A DNA stretch of 64,000 bases from Bacteroidetes bacterium OLB9 (GCA_001567255.1 LNBW01000052.1:1-64000); one strand, 5' to 3'; shown: positions 10,385-21,024, numbered from the stretch's first letter. Program-made: numbers and translations. The notes: a model not told the origin generated them from the sequence alone.

Positions 10385-10413
10385 TTGACAATTAAAATTA
10401 ATTTATATATTTG
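10385..10413 (+). promoter_or_regulatory. Consensus Bacteroidota promoter
   Basis: A TTG at 10385-10387 is followed after 18 bases by TATATTTG at 10406-10413, a full match to the -33/-7 arrangement. It lies 38 bases before the GTG start of the PUR-like gene and gives that gene its own transcript. Confidence 0.7.
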
Positions 10414-10451
10414 TATCAATTATTAATTGAACCTTTAAAATTTATACACAA

Positions 10452-10808
10452 GTGGAACACGATGACAGAGTTAAAAATGATACTGTGTACACCTCTAAGG
10501 TAAGGGCCGGAAAGCGCAGAACATACTTTTTTGATGTTAAGAAGACGAAGGGTGATGACTACTATATCAGCTTAACAGAAAGCACCAAAAAGTTCAATTC
10601 GGACGGATACGAAAGACATAAAATCTTTCTTTACAAAGAAGATTTCAACCGTTTTATTGCTCAGCTTCAGGAGACTATAGATTATGTTAAAAAGGAACTG
10701 TTACCCGACTTTGATTACGATCAGGTAGAAAGGCGTCAAGCTGAATGGGAGGCCACTCAGAAAGAGAAAGAAAATTCTGAAAGTTCAGAAGAAGATATGA
10801 ACTGGTAG
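10452..10808 (+). CDS. PUR-like DNA/RNA-binding protein (DUF3276)
   Basis: A 118-residue protein of the Bacteroidota DUF3276 family, whose fold resembles the eukaryotic Pur-alpha repeat and binds single-stranded nucleic acid. Visible hallmarks are VRAGKRRTYFFDVKKTKG (about residues 13-30), DYYISLTES, and the basic/aromatic HKIFLYKEDFNRFI segment. The C-terminal quarter is acidic and probably disordered. Translation appears to begin at GTG. The upstream promoter is near consensus, suggesting steady expression. Cellular role is not established from sequence. Confidence 0.88.
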   Translation: MEHDDRVKNDTVYTSKVRAGKRRTYFFDVKKTKGDDYYISLTESTKKFNSDGYERHKIFLYKEDFNRFIAQLQETIDYVKKELLPDFDYDQVERRQAEWEATQKEKENSESSEEDMNW

Positions 10809-11442
10809 TTTTTGACAACTTCTTTTAATATTCCTTTTTGACTGCCAACACTAGTGTATTTTCAATGACTGAAAGGTTATTGAAGCATATTACTAACTAC
10901 TGTATTGCATAAATCAAAATGTGTCGGAGAAGTTGTAGTGTTTTATGATGTCGTGTCATATAATTGTTTTATTATAACCGACACTCCTATATCCCTATTA
11001 TAGTGTAACTCAATTGACTTGCATCTAAAACCATTTGAAGATTAAACTTTATTCTTAAAATCGATAATGCTGATTCATCCTCCAGCCCCTTACTCATGAT
11101 TCAATAGAAGATATAAGGTAAACCGATTATTAACATTTATTTTCTAACGGAAACTACGCAATAAAAATTTATAGTATGAAAATGTTACGTCATTACTATA
11201 ACAGTCTTCCATTTTCTGTCATGGTCACAATAAATTCATACATGCAGAATCATATAACCGAATCTCATAACAATCATTGTATCATTTCCTATAATAGCAA
11301 TGTCTAATGTAATGTAATGTAATCTAAACTAAATGATAATGATCGGTCAGAAATGAAATGTATAGCTGTCAAATATTGTTTTCATAAAACCATCAAGCCA
11401 AACCTCCTCTGACAAATCAACAGTACTGGCTACATCAAACTC
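10809..11442. other. Gene-free gap with inverted repeats and a short tandem repeat
   Basis: No ORF I can support. The stretch holds a palindrome ACACTAGTGT (10848-10857), a 7-bp inverted repeat GTGTCGG/CCGACAC with arms at 10922-10928 and 10978-10984, and just under four copies of TAATG (11305-11323). It lies between the ends of two convergent genes, so it needs no promoter for either. It could be relic sequence or contain a small RNA; I cannot tell. Confidence 0.4.
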
Positions 11443-13074
11443 TTACTTCAATCTCAACTGCTTATATCCAAAAATAGCAAGGTGGACAAATGCAACAATC
11501 ATTGAAAAATAGAAAATAGCAAAATCCTTCTCCCCAGCTGTCTGGTGATGAAATACAGCAACAATAATCAACAAGATGGAGATAGAGATTATACTCCAGT
11601 TCACAATACTATGCCCCCTTCTATCAAATGTTCCGTTCTGCAGCAAACTATTTTTCATTCCATAGCCAGCATATATATCCAAACCTATGATCATCCATAC
11701 TATCAGTCGAATCCAAGTATCAAAAGGAAGAAACACCATCATTCCAAGACACACCAAAATACCAAGTATCGGAACAAAAGGTACAAAAGGCGTTCGGAAT
11801 CCACGTGGAGCGTCTTCCATTTTATATCTTAACACAAGCACACCTGCACATACCAGTATGAATGCAAATAAAGTACCTATACTTGTCATTTCTCCTACTA
11901 TCCTACCCGGTACAAAAGCTGCAAAGCAACTAACTAGCAACATAAATAATAGATTTGATTTATACGGCGTCCTGTAATCTATATGTAATTCTGAAAAAAA
12001 CTTTGGAACCAAGCCATCATGACTCATTGAATAGAAAACCCTGCTTTGTCCTAGTAGCATCACTAATATCACTGAAGCGTATCCTAATAGGATCGAAACT
12101 ATAATGGCAGTATTCAACCAAGGATAATCGGGATTAGGCACCCCATTTACAATAGGTCCCATATATTCTATGGCAGTAGCTACAGGCGCCAGTCCATCTC
12201 CCTTAAACATCTCATATGGCGCCACTCCGACCATAACATAGGCAAAAACAATATAAAGAACTGTAGTGATAGCCAGAGAACCCATAATGCCTATAGGCAT
12301 ATCTCTCTTTGGATTCTTAGTCTCCTGGGCAGCTGTAGATACAGCATCAAATCCAATATATGCAAAGAATACAATGGCTGCCGCACGTATCACCCCTGAC
12401 CATCCAAAACTCCCAAATTCACCAGTATTCTCAGGAATCAGTGGTTTTAAATTTTCTGGCCGGATATAATTCATACCAATTATTATAAAGATAAGTACAA
12501 TTGATACTTTCAGTATGACAATGATGGCATTTACTTTAGCTGATCCGCTTGTACCTCTTACAAGGAGCAATGACATCAATACTACAATAAAAACAGCAGG
12601 TAAATTAGCTATTCCTCCATCAAATGGAGTCGACATTAAGCTTTCGGGCAATGCAACCCCATAACTGGCAAACAACTTATTAAGGTAACCACTCCAGCTA
12701 GAAGCTACCGTGGCCGCACCTACAGCGTACTCCAGCACTAAATCCCACCCAATGATCCATGCAAGAAATTCTCCCATGGTAGCATACGAATACGTATAAG
12801 CACTTCCAGCCACAGGTATCATAGATGCAAATTCGGCATAACATAACCCGGCAAAAGCACATCCAAGTGCTGCTATTACAAATGATATCATTATACCAGG
12901 TCCAGCATGATGGGCTGCTGCCATACCAGTTATAGAAAATAACCCTGCACCGATAATGGCGCCTATTCCCAAACCTATAAGTGCATTAGCACTAAGTGTT
13001 TTCTTTAGACCTTTCTCTGAATCTGAAGCCTCTGTAATCAGCGCAGCTATCGATTTTTTAACAAATATTCCCAT
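11443..13074 (-). CDS. APC-family amino acid permease
   Basis: A 543-residue polytopic membrane protein with about 12-14 hydrophobic helices. The N-terminus has the APC hallmark GIGAIIGAGLFSITG in the first helix, which unwinds to bind the amino acid. The later GFDAVSTAAQETKNPKRDMP segment is characteristic of the cationic amino acid transporter (CAT/YfnA-like) branch. Substrate specificity cannot be read off. The gene is monocistronic, with 490 bases of gene-free DNA upstream. Confidence 0.9.
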   Translation of the reverse strand: MGIFVKKSIAALITEASDSEKGLKKTLSANALIGLGIGAIIGAGLFSITGMAAAHHAGPGIMISFVIAALGCAFAGLCYAEFASMIPVAGSAYTYSYATMGEFLAWIIGWDLVLEYAVGAATVASSWSGYLNKLFASYGVALPESLMSTPFDGGIANLPAVFIVVLMSLLLVRGTSGSAKVNAIIVILKVSIVLIFIIIGMNYIRPENLKPLIPENTGEFGSFGWSGVIRAAAIVFFAYIGFDAVSTAAQETKNPKRDMPIGIMGSLAITTVLYIVFAYVMVGVAPYEMFKGDGLAPVATAIEYMGPIVNGVPNPDYPWLNTAIIVSILLGYASVILVMLLGQSRVFYSMSHDGLVPKFFSELHIDYRTPYKSNLLFMLLVSCFAAFVPGRIVGEMTSIGTLFAFILVCAGVLVLRYKMEDAPRGFRTPFVPFVPILGILVCLGMMVFLPFDTWIRLIVWMIIGLDIYAGYGMKNSLLQNGTFDRRGHSIVNWSIISISILLIIVAVFHHQTAGEKDFAIFYFSMIVAFVHLAIFGYKQLRLK

Positions 13075-13564
13075 GCAACTCTATTCTAATTTTAAATATT
13101 AATTCCGTCAACTTAACCAAATAATTATAAAATAAAACAAGACATCTAAGCTAAAAATAAAATATAATTTGGAAATCTTGCTCTATTTCACAATTCAATA
13201 AATTACTTTAACAAAAATAGGGTTATTGTTTTAAAAACCAAGATTCAAGCGTTCTTTTTTCAAAAAAACCTTTATAAAAAAGTCCTTTACTCAATAAGGA
13301 AAAACTTTGGGAAGTGTTGTGAGAAGTATTAAAAATGAGTTGCAAGTGGGGTAACTTTACCTACTTACTACTAAAGTTAGACAATACTATTCTGAAGAAA
13401 ACTATCTTTATTATGCTTATTGTGGCTAGTGTAAAAATATATTGAATATACTGCACACTATAATCGAACCATAAAAAAATGACTTCTTTTATGTCAAATA
13501 AAATCAATGAGTCAGAAAAAAATAGGTTTAGATTAGAAAGACTTTATTGTGAAAAAGTCTTTAG
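13075..13564. other. Gene-free gap upstream of the permease
   Basis: AT-rich sequence between the permease start and the tRNA pair. It must contain the permease promoter and the tRNA terminator, but I find no exact TAnnTTTG box with spacing and no strong hairpin followed by a T run. No supported ORF. Confidence 0.35.
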
Positions 13565-13649
13565 TACCCGGAGCCGGAATCGAACCGGCACGGCCGCAAT
13601 GGCCACAGGATTTTAAGTCCTGCGTGTCTACCAGTTTCACCACCCGGGC
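13565..13649 (-). tRNA. tRNA-Leu (anticodon TAA)
   Basis: Read on the minus strand, an 85-nt class II tRNA: acceptor GCCCGGG pairs with TCCGGGT (two G-U pairs), the D arm contains TGGTAGACACGC, the anticodon loop has TAA, there is a long variable arm, and the T loop is GTTCGATTCC with discriminator A. CCA is not encoded. It is 24 bases downstream of tRNA-Gly and probably co-transcribed with it. Confidence 0.95.
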
Positions 13650-13673
13650 CTTGACGTTGAATTAAATAAATGG

Positions 13674-13746
<73 letters not shown>

Positions 13747-13783
13747 ATTGTGCTTCTTAATTTGAACTTCTTCAAAAGCGGTG

Positions 13784-13816
13784 CAAATATAAGATTGTTG
13801 TTGCTTTACAACCAAA
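13784..13816 (-). promoter_or_regulatory. Promoter of the tRNA-Gly/tRNA-Leu transcript
   Basis: On the minus strand TATATTTG (13784-13791) is an exact -7 box. A TTTG at 13813-13816 lies 21 bases upstream, with an alternative TTG at 17 bases. The distance to tRNA-Gly (about 38 bases) fits a short 5' leader. Confidence 0.65.
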
Positions 13817-13917
13817 TTTTTTACACGCAATTTTAATTATTTTTTTAGACCTAGACATAAAGCTTTCATTTTCAAGTCTAAAGGTTTAAAAATTGAAGAT
13901 CTTATAAAGACCTTAGA

Positions 13918-15381
13918 CTAATATTGCCCTCCAAATACTTTAATCAGTGTTCCTTTTTCAACAGTATCATTTAAGTCGCGACCATTGAGCAATGCTAGTT
14001 CATCTAGTCTAGAAGCTGGCATTTTGTACTCGTTGAATATACTACGGAGCATTTTATTACTCATGGCCTCCACAATTCTTATTGTTGTTGGTTTCTTATT
14101 GATTTTACTTTGATCCGTCAACGTCCTGAAACTCTTCATAGTGGATTGAAATTTAGAGAAATAGTTATTAAAATCAGCTTTTGCACTCAACCCATGGAAC
14201 TTGTATATCATGTTATTATACATGATCAGATAAGTTAATACTTTAAGCATTTCTTGTTGACCACCTGTATTCGGATCTCCTTGTGGCACATCAGCCAGAA
14301 TAGCTACAGCAGGAAGTCCATTAACGGTTTCATTGGTAGATTCTATCACTTGCATATTATTCTCCTGAATCACCTTATTTTTAGCTGCCTGTAGGTCATT
14401 ACCTTCTGCCAGACCCATAATAATCAGCGCTTTGCCATCATCTGGTGCCATTTGTATTTGTGATGGAGAGTTAACTAGCTTCCATGATGTAGGAACTGTA
14501 AACTGAAACTTCAACTCAGGATGATAAAAGACTTGATTTTCAACATAGCCTTGCTTTGGGTCATCTCCATATATAATGCCATCTATTTTTCTAAGATATT
14601 CATTATGATTGATCTTTAACATGGATACGTCCATGCCTTTTTGGGCATCCAGTGCCCACTGATACGTCTTTTTATTACGGTCGCCAGGATCAGGGTGAGT
14701 GGACATAAATGTAGGAATAGCCCCGTTAGCTCCGGATAATTTATCTAAAGTCTGAAAGAATTTAGCCATTTCGCGTGCATCATAGCCGATTTTTGTACTA
14801 TATTCAACACCTAGTTTGTCTGATTCTGTCTCGTGATCTCTACTAAATTTTAAAAACAACAATGAAACACCTGTCTGAGCAGCTTCAGCAAATTGTCTAA
14901 ACTTTTCAGATGCAATCATTCCACCCATGAGCAACACAGAACCAAGGATTTGATCTCTCTGTTGTCTGGCACTGTGTTTAGCCGCTATATGGCCGATTTC
15001 ATGTCCAAGTACACCTGCAAATTCCGCTTCATTATTAAAATACGCCATAATCCCACGTGTAAAATAAACATATCCCCCGGGGATCGCAAATGCATTTACT
15101 ATTGGCGAATCCAAAATTTTAAATTCATAATTCAGATTGGGTCTATGAGAAATAGCTCCCATTTTCTTACCTTTCTCATTGATAAATGCTTGCAATTGAG
15201 CATTTTCATACAAGCCATATTGTCCTACTATCTGTGGATCATACTGCTTGCCTAATGCAATCTCCTGGCTTTCTGACATAAAGGACAACTCCCTTTTGCC
15301 TGTCACAGGATTTCTAGCGCAAGAGGATATCATCAAGGCTATGAGTACAAACAAATATGAAAATCTTAATGATGAATTCAT
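13918..15381 (-). CDS. M48 family zinc metalloprotease, lipoprotein
   Basis: A secreted peptidase of the BepA/YfgC-like M48 group, likely acting in envelope quality control. The leader ends in the lipobox SSCA, so it is probably anchored as a lipoprotein. The zinc motif HEIGH follows LG (residues 127-131 from the chosen start) and the third ligand Glu is in HETESDKLG. I chose the ATG at 15381, nine codons inside the longest frame, because it gives a clean lipoprotein signal. The last 60 residues form a small added domain with repeated basic/Leu spacing. The gene stands alone. Confidence 0.9.
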   Translation of the reverse strand: MNSSLRFSYLFVLIALMISSCARNPVTGKRELSFMSESQEIALGKQYDPQIVGQYGLYENAQLQAFINEKGKKMGAISHRPNLNYEFKILDSPIVNAFAIPGGYVYFTRGIMAYFNNEAEFAGVLGHEIGHIAAKHSARQQRDQILGSVLLMGGMIASEKFRQFAEAAQTGVSLLFLKFSRDHETESDKLGVEYSTKIGYDAREMAKFFQTLDKLSGANGAIPTFMSTHPDPGDRNKKTYQWALDAQKGMDVSMLKINHNEYLRKIDGIIYGDDPKQGYVENQVFYHPELKFQFTVPTSWKLVNSPSQIQMAPDDGKALIIMGLAEGNDLQAAKNKVIQENNMQVIESTNETVNGLPAVAILADVPQGDPNTGGQQEMLKVLTYLIMYNNMIYKFHGLSAKADFNNYFSKFQSTMKSFRTLTDQSKINKKPTTIRIVEAMSNKMLRSIFNEYKMPASRLDELALLNGRDLNDTVEKGTLIKVFGGQY

Positions 15382-15619
15382 TGTAATTCTATTTAAATTA
15401 TAAAACATACGTATCTTCTTAAATAAGACGTTTTTTATCTTAAAAGTTGCACTTTATCAATATAAAAATTGTGTTATAGTACCAAAATGAGGTAGTCCTA
15501 AGTATATATCGAACCAAAATGAATTATCTTTCTAGGCAAACCGGATAATAAAATTATCAAATAGAAGAGCATTCAACTTCTTTCTTTCTTATTTCTGCAA
15601 ACGAATGATAATTGGTTTT

Positions 15620-18307
15620 TCATAGGAGGTTATTTGATTGTTTATGACAAAAGCCACAGCTTATGTTTCTAAAATCTTTTTTGAGCTCTGCAAGTTTGAG
15701 CATGCACTCTATGGGGGTCATTGTGTTAAGATCTATTGATTGTAGTGCATCCTTAAGCTCGGCACCTATCGGATCACTTGTCTCAAATAGATTGAGTTGA
15801 AAATTATTTGCCATGATGTTTTTGACGGATTGACGAGTATCAGATGGATTAACATCACTTGAAATCACTTTTTGTTCTAGATCTTCAAGTATCTCCATCG
15901 CACGACTGATGATCTCTCGAGGCATACCAGCCATAGCAGCCACATGAATACCGAAGCTGTGTTCACATCCGCCTTCCACTAGCTTGCGTAGAAAGATGAC
16001 TTTATTTCCGATTTCTTTGGTAGCTACATTATAATTGCGAATGCGATCGTATTTTTCTGCCAGTTCGTTGAGTTCGTGATAGTGTGTGGCAAATAGCGTT
16101 TTAGGGCGTACCTTACCATTATGTAGAAACTCGGCCAGCGACCATGCGATAGATATACCATCATAGGTGGACGTACCGCGACCAATTTCATCTAATAAGA
16201 TTAAACTACGCTTCGATATATTGTTCATGATGCTGGCAGTTTCATTCATTTCCAACATAAAAGTGGACTCTCCACTACTTATATTGTCACTTGCACCGAC
16301 TCTTGTAAAAACCTTATCTATCAAACCTATACGTGCAGAAACAGCCGGCACAAATGACCCCATTTGAGCCATGAGGGCTATCAATGCAGTTTGCCTCAAT
16401 ACAGCTGACTTTCCGGACATATTTGGCCCGGTAATCATCATGATCTGTGTATCATCATTATCAAGATGTATGTCATTAGGTACATACGTCTGCCCAGGAG
16501 GTAGCTGGCGCTCAATCACCGGATGCCTTGCAGCGTTTAGGTTTAGTACATATGAGTCGTCCACCTCAGGTTTACAATAATCATACTTAGAAGCAATCAA
16601 AGCGAAGGAAAGAATACAATCCAAAAATGCAATATGTCTTGCATTCTGCTGTAAGGTATCGATATATTCCGATGCTTTGGATACTAGCTCCATATAGAGT
16701 TGCTCTTCGAGTTCTGCGATTTTACTTTCCGCAGTCAATATCTTGCTTTCAAGTACTTTCAAGTCATCAGAAATATACCGTTCAGCATTGGCCAGTGTTT
16801 GCTTGCGTACCCAGGAATCCGGTATTCTGTTGTGGTCCTTAAATTTATTAGTCACTTCAAGGTAGTAGCCAAAAACATTATTAAATCCGATTTTCAAATT
16901 GGTGATGCCTGTACGTTCAACTTCTTTGACTTGAATTTCAAGCAGCATTTCCTTGCTATTCCTAATCACATTTCTTAAATCATCTAATTCATCATTACAA
17001 CCTTCCTTGATAACATTACCCTTGGATACCATAGACGGTGGATCATCAGTTAGTCGGAGTGCTATCTCATCACGCAGCTGAGTACAAATCTGAATTTTGT
17101 CAGACAGAAGTTGCAAATTAGGATTGTCTGAAGCCTTGAGTATCAACTGGATATCCGGCAACAATTCAAGTCCTTTGCGAAGTTGAAGTAGCTCCCGAGG
17201 CGCAATCTTCTCCATAGCAAGTCGGGAAGTGATGCGCTCGATATCTCCGATCTGCCGAAGTAGTGCTGTCAGCGATTCCTGATCAAAATATTTTTCCTTG
17301 AAATACCCTACCATATCAAGACGGGCATGTATCTTGTCCAGGGACAATAATGGTAGCAGTATCCAGTTGCGCAACATCCGAGCTCCCATTGGTGTGACTG
17401 TCTTATCCATAATTTGAGCCAGTGATGCCCCAGAATCATGTGCACTCCGGATGAGCTCAAGATTATTGATAGTAAACCGGTCAAGCCAGACGAAATTTTC
17501 AGACTGAATACGTGTGATGCCTGAAATGTGAGCAAGTTTATCATTCTGTGTAGCAGCCAGATAATGTAAGATAGCCCCAGCTGCCACTTGAGCTAACGGC
17601 ATCTCCTCTACTCCAAATCCCTTTAAGTTAGTAACTTCAAACTTGTCAAGAAGTTTTTCCCGCGTATAATCCGGCATATATACCCATTCTTCAATACCAT
17701 AATAGTAATATCGGTCCCCAAATACCCTGGTATAATCTTTCTGAAATGCTTTTGAAAAAATGACCTCAGAAGGAGCAAATCCGTCAATTAGCTTTTCAAT
17801 AGTAGCAACTGGGCCTTCAGCGACCATAAACTCACCGGTCGAAATATCAAGAAAGGCAACACCATACTCTGTTTTAACCGTAAAATATATGGACGCAAGA
17901 TAGTTATTGGCTTTTCTATCCAGGATGGTATCATCAATGGTCACACCGGGCGTCACTAGTTCCGTTACACCGCGATCCACCAGTTTTTTTTCTTTACTCG
18001 GTTTTTCTAACTGTTCACAAATCGCTACTCTATAACCTGCTCTGACCAGTTTAGGTAAATATACATCCAAAGCATGAAATGGAAAACCTGCGAGCTCTAT
18101 ATCAGAACCTCCATTATTTCTCTTGGTCAGTACAATCCCTAGTATATCGGCAACTTTAATGGCATCTTCGGCGAAGGTCTCATAAAAATCACCTACCCTA
18201 TACAGAAGAATTGCATCCGGATATTTGGATTTGAGCTTAAAATACTGTGCCATTAGAGGCGTTACCTTGCCGTTATCTACATCAGAGGTTATGGACTTTT
18301 TTGCCAA
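15620..18307 (-). CDS. mutS: DNA mismatch repair ATPase MutS
   Basis: MutS recognises mismatches and small loops and starts repair. The mismatch-binding N-terminal domain contains LYRVGDFYETF (about residues 34-44), whose Phe stacks on the mismatch and whose Glu contacts it. The ATPase has Walker A GPNMSGKS (about 627), the LLDEIGRGTSTYDG Walker B/signature region and ATHYHEL. At 895 residues it is slightly long through a C-terminal tail. An exact TATATTTG box lies upstream. Confidence 0.97.
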   Translation of the reverse strand: MAKKSITSDVDNGKVTPLMAQYFKLKSKYPDAILLYRVGDFYETFAEDAIKVADILGIVLTKRNNGGSDIELAGFPFHALDVYLPKLVRAGYRVAICEQLEKPSKEKKLVDRGVTELVTPGVTIDDTILDRKANNYLASIYFTVKTEYGVAFLDISTGEFMVAEGPVATIEKLIDGFAPSEVIFSKAFQKDYTRVFGDRYYYYGIEEWVYMPDYTREKLLDKFEVTNLKGFGVEEMPLAQVAAGAILHYLAATQNDKLAHISGITRIQSENFVWLDRFTINNLELIRSAHDSGASLAQIMDKTVTPMGARMLRNWILLPLLSLDKIHARLDMVGYFKEKYFDQESLTALLRQIGDIERITSRLAMEKIAPRELLQLRKGLELLPDIQLILKASDNPNLQLLSDKIQICTQLRDEIALRLTDDPPSMVSKGNVIKEGCNDELDDLRNVIRNSKEMLLEIQVKEVERTGITNLKIGFNNVFGYYLEVTNKFKDHNRIPDSWVRKQTLANAERYISDDLKVLESKILTAESKIAELEEQLYMELVSKASEYIDTLQQNARHIAFLDCILSFALIASKYDYCKPEVDDSYVLNLNAARHPVIERQLPPGQTYVPNDIHLDNDDTQIMMITGPNMSGKSAVLRQTALIALMAQMGSFVPAVSARIGLIDKVFTRVGASDNISSGESTFMLEMNETASIMNNISKRSLILLDEIGRGTSTYDGISIAWSLAEFLHNGKVRPKTLFATHYHELNELAEKYDRIRNYNVATKEIGNKVIFLRKLVEGGCEHSFGIHVAAMAGMPREIISRAMEILEDLEQKVISSDVNPSDTRQSVKNIMANNFQLNLFETSDPIGAELKDALQSIDLNTMTPIECMLKLAELKKDFRNISCGFCHKQSNNLL

Positions 18308-18338
18308 TGTGTTAAAGTTTCCGATTATAAATTGACCA

Positions 18339-18346
18339 CAAATATA
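18339..18346 (-). promoter_or_regulatory. -7 box for mutS
   Basis: Minus-strand TATATTTG, an exact TAnnTTTG match, about 32 bases before the mutS start. No convincing TTG at -33. Confidence 0.5.
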
Positions 18347-18439
18347 TAAAGTAATAATGTATTTTTATCATCGATATGCATATTAAACATCAATGTATAT
18401 TATCTATTGTAATATCCCATCAGATTAGCAAAATTTGCG

Positions 18440-18447
18440 TATATTTG
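18440..18447 (+). promoter_or_regulatory. -7 box for the fused E1 dehydrogenase gene
   Basis: TATATTTG, exact -7 match, 33 bases before the start codon. The -33 element is not evident at normal spacing. Confidence 0.5.
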
Positions 18448-18479
18448 CGCCGTTTTTATAACCAACCTGATTAAAAATC

Positions 18480-20888
18480 ATGATGACATTTGAATCTCAA
18501 TCGCTAGAAGTCACCACCTCTCCTGATAGAAATGAAAATTCATTCAAATCTGAAGTACTCCATGACTTATGGGTATGTCTGATCAGCAGAGAAACTAGTT
18601 TATTAGGTCGAAAAGAAGTCCTGAATGGAAGAGCAAAGTTTGGCATTTTTGGTGATGGCAAAGAGCTACCTCAAGTAGCAATGGCGCGATCTTTTAAAAA
18701 AGGAGACTGGAGATCAGGTTATTATCGAGATCAGACCTTTATGTTTGCACGGGGACTATGTACCGTTGAAGCATTTTTTGCACAGTTGTATGCAGATACC
18801 GAAAATGATCCTTTTTCAGGTGGAAGGCAGATGAACAATCACTTTGCAACACCGCTTATAGACAAGCATGGTGAGTGGTTGAATCAAACTGAAATGTACA
18901 ATATCTCCTCTGACATATCCAGCACAGGAGGTCAAATGGCTCGCGCACTAGGGTTGGCAATGGCTTCCAAGAAATATCGAGAACTCAACATACCAGGTGC
19001 CGAGCAGTTTTCAATCAATGGCAATGAGGTTTCATTCGTAACCATAGGTGATGCTTCAACTTCTGAGGGCGTCTTTTGGGAAACCATCAATGCTGCTTCT
19101 GTTATGAAGGTTCCACTTGTAGTTACAGTATGGGACGATGGATATGGTATCAGTGTACCGAAAGAATTACAAACTACTAAAGGTTCCATTTCTAAAGCAC
19201 TTGAAGGTTTTCTTGCTGAAAAGAATGAAAACGGAATCATGATTTACACCGTCAAGGGATGGGATTATCCTGAACTCTGTGCCGTTTTTGAAAAAGTTGC
19301 CCTCAAAGTAGCTAAATCCCATACACCTGCATTGATTCATGTACAAGAACTGACACAACCTCAAGGACACTCTACCAGTGGATCACATGAAAGATATAAA
19401 TCACCTGAAAGATTGCAGTGGGAAAAAGATTTTGATGGCATTCAGAAAATGTGTGAATGGATTATTGAAAATGATATCGCCAATGCAGTTGAGATCAGCT
19501 CAATGAAAGAACGCGCTCGAGAGTATGTCAAAAACGCTAAAGATAAAGCATGGAAGGCATATAATAAAGTTATTAATGAGTATGCTAACGAATTAAAAGG
19601 CATCTATAAAGGTATTCCTGCCAATGTTAGAACAGAAGCTATCAATCACCTTGAGGCTGATTTTAAAGGAATGGTAAATGCCGCAATGTCTGAAATTCTA
19701 GCCAATGCCAGAAAATTACAAATTCAGATGTCTAGGTTGTCAACAGGTGCTCCTGAAGCCTTGACTACAATGATTCAAAAAGTTAAAAATTTAGCGGAAA
19801 AGAGATATCACACTCATCTCTATAGCGAAACCAAGTATTCTGCCCTCAATATACCTAATGTTCCTGCTAAATATGGTCTGGAACCACAGACAGTCAGCGG
19901 ATACCAAATATTGAATGCCTACTTTGATCATCTGCTGGCAAACAATCCCTATGTCATAGCCTTTGGTGAAGACGTCGGTCAGATAGGAGATGTTAACCAA
20001 GGCTTCTCTGGCATGCAGGAAAAATACGGAGTAGAACGGGTATTTGATACCGGTATCCGAGAGTGGACGATTGTTGGCCAAGCCTTAGGAAGTGCCATGA
20101 GAGGTCTTCGACCTATTGTAGAGATCCAGTATCTAGACTATATGGCTTATGCTTTCTCCGTACTGACTGACGATTTGGCTACAATGAGATACAGAAGCAA
20201 TGGGATTCAGCGTTCTCCTGCCATCATTCGTACAAGAGGTCACCGTCTGGAAGGCATGTGGCATGCTGGGTCGCCTATGGCTATGATATTGTCATCTATG
20301 CAAGGCATTTATCTATGTGTGCCAAGAAATATGGTGCAAGCAGCAGGGTTTTATAATACATTACTTCAATCAGACGATCCTGGTATTGTGGTGGAATGTC
20401 TCAATGGTTACCGCCTCAAAGAAAAACTACCAGAAAACATTGGAGAATATACCGTTCCTCTCGGCAAACCTGAAATCTTACAAGAAGGTAGTGACATCAC
20501 TTTAGTGACATATGGTTCATGTATTAGAGAAGCGGTCAAGGGAATAGAATTGCTCAGCGCCTTCAATATTTCTGTAGAATTGATTGATATACAAACGCTC
20601 ATGCCTTTTGACCTTGAAGGTATTATCGTCAATTCACTCAAGAAGACCAATAGAATTGTATTTATGGATGAAGATATACCTGGCGGTGCTACGGCATATA
20701 TAATGAGAGAAGTGCTTGAAAAATGGAATGGATACAAATACCTAGATTCTAAGCCGATCACACTCACAGCCGAGGCACATAAACCACCTTATGGATCAGA
20801 TGGTGATTATTTTTCAAAGCCAAATGCTGAGGATGTTTTCGATACAATCATGTATATCATGAAGGAGGCTGATCCTAGTCGATTTTAA
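18480..20888 (+). CDS. Fused alpha/beta E1 of a 2-oxoacid (branched-chain type) dehydrogenase
   Basis: A thiamine-diphosphate enzyme that decarboxylates 2-oxoacids and passes the acyl group to E2. Both E1 subunits are in one 802-residue chain. The alpha half (about 1-440) holds the TPP motif starting GDASTSEG and ending near DDGYGIS. The beta half (about 475-795) has FGEDVG, DTGIREW and the C-terminal TLMPFD region. The fusion is known in Bacteroidota, usually annotated as 2-oxoisovalerate dehydrogenase; substrate is inferred. Two adjacent ATG codons (18480 and 18483) are possible starts. No E2 or E3 gene is adjacent. Confidence 0.9.
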   Translation: MMTFESQSLEVTTSPDRNENSFKSEVLHDLWVCLISRETSLLGRKEVLNGRAKFGIFGDGKELPQVAMARSFKKGDWRSGYYRDQTFMFARGLCTVEAFFAQLYADTENDPFSGGRQMNNHFATPLIDKHGEWLNQTEMYNISSDISSTGGQMARALGLAMASKKYRELNIPGAEQFSINGNEVSFVTIGDASTSEGVFWETINAASVMKVPLVVTVWDDGYGISVPKELQTTKGSISKALEGFLAEKNENGIMIYTVKGWDYPELCAVFEKVALKVAKSHTPALIHVQELTQPQGHSTSGSHERYKSPERLQWEKDFDGIQKMCEWIIENDIANAVEISSMKERAREYVKNAKDKAWKAYNKVINEYANELKGIYKGIPANVRTEAINHLEADFKGMVNAAMSEILANARKLQIQMSRLSTGAPEALTTMIQKVKNLAEKRYHTHLYSETKYSALNIPNVPAKYGLEPQTVSGYQILNAYFDHLLANNPYVIAFGEDVGQIGDVNQGFSGMQEKYGVERVFDTGIREWTIVGQALGSAMRGLRPIVEIQYLDYMAYAFSVLTDDLATMRYRSNGIQRSPAIIRTRGHRLEGMWHAGSPMAMILSSMQGIYLCVPRNMVQAAGFYNTLLQSDDPGIVVECLNGYRLKEKLPENIGEYTVPLGKPEILQEGSDITLVTYGSCIREAVKGIELLSAFNISVELIDIQTLMPFDLEGIIVNSLKKTNRIVFMDEDIPGGATAYIMREVLEKWNGYKYLDSKPITLTAEAHKPPYGSDGDYFSKPNAEDVFDTIMYIMKEADPSRF

Positions 20889-21024
20889 TAATAATGGGGA
20901 ACGTGAGAGATTTTATAACGTTTTAAACATCAACTATACACTGAATATCATATTTTTTATAATATTTGTACCACAATAGATTAATATCATAGCAATCAGA
21001 ACATAAAATATAATTACAACGTCT

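Noticed and set aside
11305..11323. Possible CRISPR or repeat array from TAATG copies
   Set aside because: Unit of 5 bases with no spacers and fewer than four copies; just a short tandem repeat.
11545..11977. Two overlapping + strand ORFs in the permease gene
   Set aside because: Antisense to transmembrane helices; composition reflects codon bias on the other strand.
14893..15255. 120-codon + strand ORF inside the M48 protease gene
   Set aside because: Antisense shadow of a clear metalloprotease; no family features.
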